Positions 60,371-64,000 of a stretch of 64,000 bases of DNA are shown one piece after another; the stretch's first letter is position 1; each line of letters opens with the position of its first letter. The position numbers and the translations under genes are program-made. Source of the stretch: Rapana venosa (lineage: Eukaryota > Mollusca > Gastropoda > Neogastropoda > Muricidae); assembly GCA_028751875.1 (NCBI GenBank), contig CM054144.1, forward strand, positions 15,587,302-15,651,301, written 5' to 3'. The notes under the pieces were generated by a model. It had not been told where the DNA came from and did no database searches. It saw only the letters and a list, made by a program, of their open reading frames with translations.

Positions 60371-61267
60371 TGGTGGTGGTTTGTTTGGAATTTTTTCTGC
60401 ACTATCAATCTGATTTATGTGGTTTGCTGTGTTACACATTGTTCCCCCAATGCTAAACTCAAACTGAAACGTTGAACCGAACATATTCAGAGTTGTTGAT
60501 GAGGCTTTGCCGATAGGGAAGGCCCTGATGAGATGAGACGTACTGTTTCATAAGTTCTGCAATAAGACAGTGTCACAATAGTCATTCTGTTTTGATATTT
60601 GCGTCTGATAAAATCATAGCGTGAGTTTGTGTGCAAGGGTTTCTAAAGATGTGCAGTTTTCTAGTTTTTATATGTGTCAGGGTGAGGTGTGTGAGCCAGT
60701 ATAGCTGATATTCTTCTTCTTTGCTGGACCAGCAGAAACTCTTCTTTCTCTCAGGCACACAGCTGTGTAAGTGATGCATGTATGCTACAAAGATGTTCTC
60801 TGTGCTGTTGTGTGTAAAGAGGAAATGCTTCCAGGAGACAAAAACACGCCTAGCCTTCTGCAGAAAATGTTTTCCATTTTTATTCAGCAAAATGAAACCT
60901 TCCAAATCACATCTATTCAAATGAAGTTAATTTGCTTATAAATGTATTTTTCACTGTTTTCCAATTATGGTATGTGTGATGTCAGTGTAAAGAAGAGACG
61001 TGAGTGTTCCTGCTTGAAATCATTGCATATTTTTAGAGTGCTGCATTATATCATTTCACGTGTGCGTGTGTGAACCAACTTGGATACCAGCTGAAGCTCT
61101 GATTATTATTATTATTTCTTCTTTTCTTCTGTTGACTTGTAAGTGTTTAGCAACAAAAAAATGGACAGTTTGTATTCCTTGTCACTGTAAAGAGAACACA
61201 GATTACCGTAATATTAAGCGTTGGCATACTTTTGCTATGATCGTTACTGAGCAAATATATCTATATC

Positions 61268-61301
<34 letters not shown>

Positions 61302-61640
61302 TATATATATATATTTACACACAAATATGCAGTGAGTATCGCGGATAGTTGTACAGATTAGTGGAGGTGCCATATATACTTACAGTTTCTGCTCATCTGT
61401 CTAATCACATTGATCACTATTTATCCAGTATTATTGACTCATTCCCTTTCTGAGGCCCATTCACAATGTCAGATCTAAATCAAAACAAGAGAAACGGCAA
61501 AATGGGGTATAGTTGACAGGCAAAATGCAGTCGTATGCTGGACTGTCACAGTTCTACAGAAAAAAAGTTCTGGGCTGGCTTTGGATCAAGGTTAATCAAA
61601 AGAGAGATTGTCGCGTTTTTTCTCTGAAAAGCAGCACATC
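60371..61640. other. Downstream DNA, no gene recognised
   Basis: Unique-looking apart from a (TA)n-rich stretch at 61245-61318. Confidence 0.5.
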
Positions 61641-61653
61641 TGTAGGAATACAT

Positions 61654-61803
61654 GGTACTTGCAGTAAGAAGGCTATATTGATTGGTACTTGCAGTAAGAA
61701 GGCTATATTGACTGGTACTTGCAGTAAGAAGGCTATATTGATTGGTACTTGCAGTAAGAAGGCTATATTGATTGGTACTTGCAGTAAGAAGGCTGTATTG
61801 ATG
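61654..61803 (+). repeat. 30-bp minisatellite, five units
   Basis: GGTACTTGCAGTAAGAAGGC then TATATTGATT, five near-identical units. A period divisible by three gives an open repeat peptide on both strands, which I treat as an artefact. Confidence 0.97.
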
Positions 61804-61857
61804 CGTGCGTTGGAGTGATGCATGACTTACACTGGTAGTGTTTGATGTCTAGTTACA

Positions 61858-61902
61858 GCTGTTGTGCGCTATATAAATTCCATATATTATTATTATTATT
61901 GT
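61858..61902 (+). mobile_element. LINE 3' tail fragment
   Basis: GTGCGCTATATAAATTCCAT then (ATT)n, as at 42785 and 46945. Confidence 0.55.
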
Positions 61903-62264
61903 GTAGTAGGTTTGAACCTAAAGGAAAACCCTTCTTGTCATCATTATTTGTTGTTAAGTAATGCATCATTCATTCAAGCTTGTTGCCTGTGATTTTTGTT
62001 GTGTTTGTTTAGTGTGTGTTTGTCATATTTGTGATATTGTTCATGCCATCAGCATGATGATCAGACTGTTATGTCATTGCCAGGTTTTGTTCATGCTCAA
62101 ATTAAAATAGCCGCATCAGTCCCCAGTGCAAGTATTTAGGTGTGAGTGTTTTACTCAACTGCATAGCTTAGATCACTTTTTCAAACTTTTTTCTACAGTA
62201 ATACTTATGGAACTTGTAAGAGCATTAAAGTAAAATTTTGAAGATACTCACAAGCACAGGTGCA

Positions 62265-62375
62265 TGAACACACTGCATACTCTCTCACACACACACGCAT
62301 GTGCGCGCGCGCACACACACACTACATACCCTCTCTTTCTCACACACACACACACATACACACACACACGCGCGC
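62265..62375. repeat. (CA)n cluster with CG variants
   Basis: CA tracts with CGCG centres at 62306 and 62368. Confidence 0.93.
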
Positions 62376-62485
62376 AAGCTGATATAAGAGTGAATTGCCA
62401 TTTTCATCTTTGTCTTTCCTCGGTCAGAATTCTTGAGGTTCACCATTAGTGAGATTTTTGCAAATGCAGGTTTTGCATACGGATA

Positions 62486-62905
62486 CTATAGTCGAGTGGT
62501 TGATACTGTTTGATTTCAATACCATGGTCACAGGTTTGAATCTTGGCTGCATCTGGTGAATTATGGGTTGGAATTTTTACAATGTCCCAGGTCAGTTGCT
62601 AGTGCCAGACTTGCTAGTGCCTTAATTCCCTTCATGTATATATGCACATGCACTGAGGGAATATTGTGTAGCTGATGGAGATAGCCCTGCAAGCTAAGCT
62701 GTACAGCCCACGAGGGGAGCTGGAAAGGACTTGCCACTATTTCTCCAAAACACATGTGACAGTGTAAAAAGTGAAAGAGAGAAGAAGAAAGAAGATATAC
62801 ACATGCAGAAGATCAAATATGCACATAATAGATTCTGTAATTTATGTCAGCATTCAGTGGATTACAGAAACATGAACATACCCAGCATGCAGCCTATAAA
62901 TGAAA
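62486..62905 (+). mobile_element. SINE S2, plus copy with nested insert
   Basis: A-box-like TAGTCGAGTGGTTGA and B-box-like GGTTTGAATCTT in the head, then GGTCAGTTGCTAGTGCC, and after the insert CAGAAGATCAAATATGCAC and ACATACCCAGCATGC. The best-preserved S2 copy. Confidence 0.82.
62653..62794 (+). mobile_element. 142-bp element nested in SINE S2
   Basis: ATATGCACATGCA (62640-62652) and ATATACACATGCA (62795-62807) bracket it: a 13-bp target duplication with one mismatch. The insert ends in an A/G-rich tail (GAGAAGAAGAAAGAAG), so it is a retroposon of an unknown short family. Confidence 0.75.
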
Positions 62906-63057
62906 TGAGCTGCTCTGAAGTCAGAATGTGTTGGCTGAGGCCTGCGGGCAGACCTGAAAAATGACAAGCACACTAGAAGACCAGGCACTACACACCCACC
63001 TGATAAGGGAACAGAGAGAGAGAGAAACTTGTGACTAGCATGTAGTAAAGGCAATGA

Positions 63058-63229
63058 ACATAGCAGGGGGTGTGTTTTTTATATGTATAGATGGATTTGT
63101 GAGTGTTTTTATAATAAACCTGGACGAGGTTAAGAAAATTAAACCAACATAGCAGGGTTTTTTTTTATATGTATAGATTTGTGAGTGTTTTTATAATAAA
63201 CCTGGACAAGGATAAGAAAATTAAACCAA
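63058..63229. repeat. Tandem duplication of about 85 bp
   Basis: Two units beginning ACATAGCAGGG and ending AAGAAAATTAAACCAA, with small differences. Confidence 0.93.
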
Positions 63230-63349
63230 TTTTTTTTAGATGCCAAGTACATATCTGCAGACTTAAGAACATGATGTTGGTTTGCATCTGGTAAAGAATA
63301 GTACCATATCATTGAGAGAGATCATCTCTGAAGACGGAATACAGCCACC

Positions 63350-63430
63350 TAGATGTTGGGTAAAAACAGTCGCATGTACAAAATCACACCATTGGTGAAC
63401 CTTGGAGCTCTAGCCAAGGAACAAAAAAAC
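63350..63430 (+). repeat. Dispersed repeat R6, copy
   Basis: AAAACAGTCGCATGTACAAAA, CACCATTGGTGAACCTTGG and GAGCTCTAGCCAAGGAAC match 5099-5205. Confidence 0.7.
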
Positions 63431-64000
63431 CAAAAACCAAAACATTGAGAGATATAGTAGACATCAGTCATACTGTCTGTAGAAAATTCAGCTTTGATTG
63501 TTTCCTTTTTTTTTCCTTTTTTTTTTTTTTTTACAGTGGATGACAGCAAAATCATTATATCAAATCTAGAACCATATCAATGATCAAGAGTGAAAATATA
63601 TTTTAATCAGATATGGAATGTTCAGTCATTGTTATACGTATACACTTTTTTTATATGCATATTGTTGGTATATGATTTTTTACTTTTTTTTATGCCTCCC
63701 ACCATCAAATCGCCATGTTCCCACCTTTTCTGATTCTTATCTTTTTATTTTGACTGAAAGAACATTGCTATCAAGATTTCTTCTGCTGCAAAAATGTTTT
63801 CCGTTATCAATAAAATATATTATGTCACAATCTGTATCAATCACACATTGAGTGTTCATTTGTTTATTGATCTGTTACTATCACTTCATTCACTCTCATC
63901 ACTTGACAGTGTATTTTTGTCGTCTTTTCTTTGCATCTTTTCATGAAGAGTGTCACACTGTGTATAATTGTTTCTTGCCTCTGAATTGTTTCCCAGGATG

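Noticed and set aside
61513..61823. Repeat peptide GTCSKKAILI and its reverse LLQVPINIAF
   Set aside because: A 30-bp tandem repeat, open on both strands simply because its period is a multiple of three.

Overview
This is animal nuclear DNA, most likely from a mollusc and probably a gastropod. That assignment is inference from one conserved intron-rich gene, very dense dinucleotide microsatellites, and tRNA-derived SINEs and LINE tails that resemble repeats I associate with molluscan genomes. There are no operons, no ribosome binding sites and nothing prokaryotic or viral. The species cannot be fixed from the sequence alone.

One host gene is visible. Thirteen coding exons on the + strand (17.8 to 53.5 kb) splice into a protein of about 555 residues that matches alpha-1,3-mannosyl-glycoprotein 4-beta-N-acetylglucosaminyltransferase (MGAT4A/B, GT54), the Golgi enzyme that starts the beta1,4-GlcNAc branch on the alpha1,3 arm of N-glycans. 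Every intron is GT-AG, and the reading phase carries through all twelve junctions to a stop at 53464-53466. The 5' untranslated exon or exons and the promoter are not identified. The block from 53.5 to 60.4 kb is nearly free of dispersed repeats and ends in AATAAA plus a GT-rich stretch, so it may be a long 3' UTR.

Layout: 0-17.8 kb is upstream or 5'-intronic DNA with LINE and SINE pieces, including a 347-codon open LINE fragment at 1.84-2.93 kb and a retroposon with a perfect 16-bp target duplication at 4.9-5.1 kb. From 17.8 to 53.5 kb lies the gene, its introns packed with minisatellites, SINEs, LINE fragments, (CA)n/(TG)n tracts and one hAT-like foldback MITE. From 60.4 to 64 kb is downstream DNA with a SINE that carries another element nested inside it.

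The most unusual pattern is that three minisatellites sit flush against MGAT4 splice sites. A roughly 48-unit array ends at the exon 2 acceptor, a 42-bp array starts at the exon 4 donor, and a 32-bp array, split by a SINE, ends at the exon 13 acceptor. Many intron 1 units carry both a GTAAGT donor-like hexamer and a CTGAC branchpoint-like pentamer. The clearest mobile-element find is a 329-bp internally deleted LINE that joins 5'-end and 3'-end sequence, sits inside a SINE, and has a perfect 12-bp target duplication. I found no CRISPR array, tRNA or rRNA gene, and no new protein-coding system.
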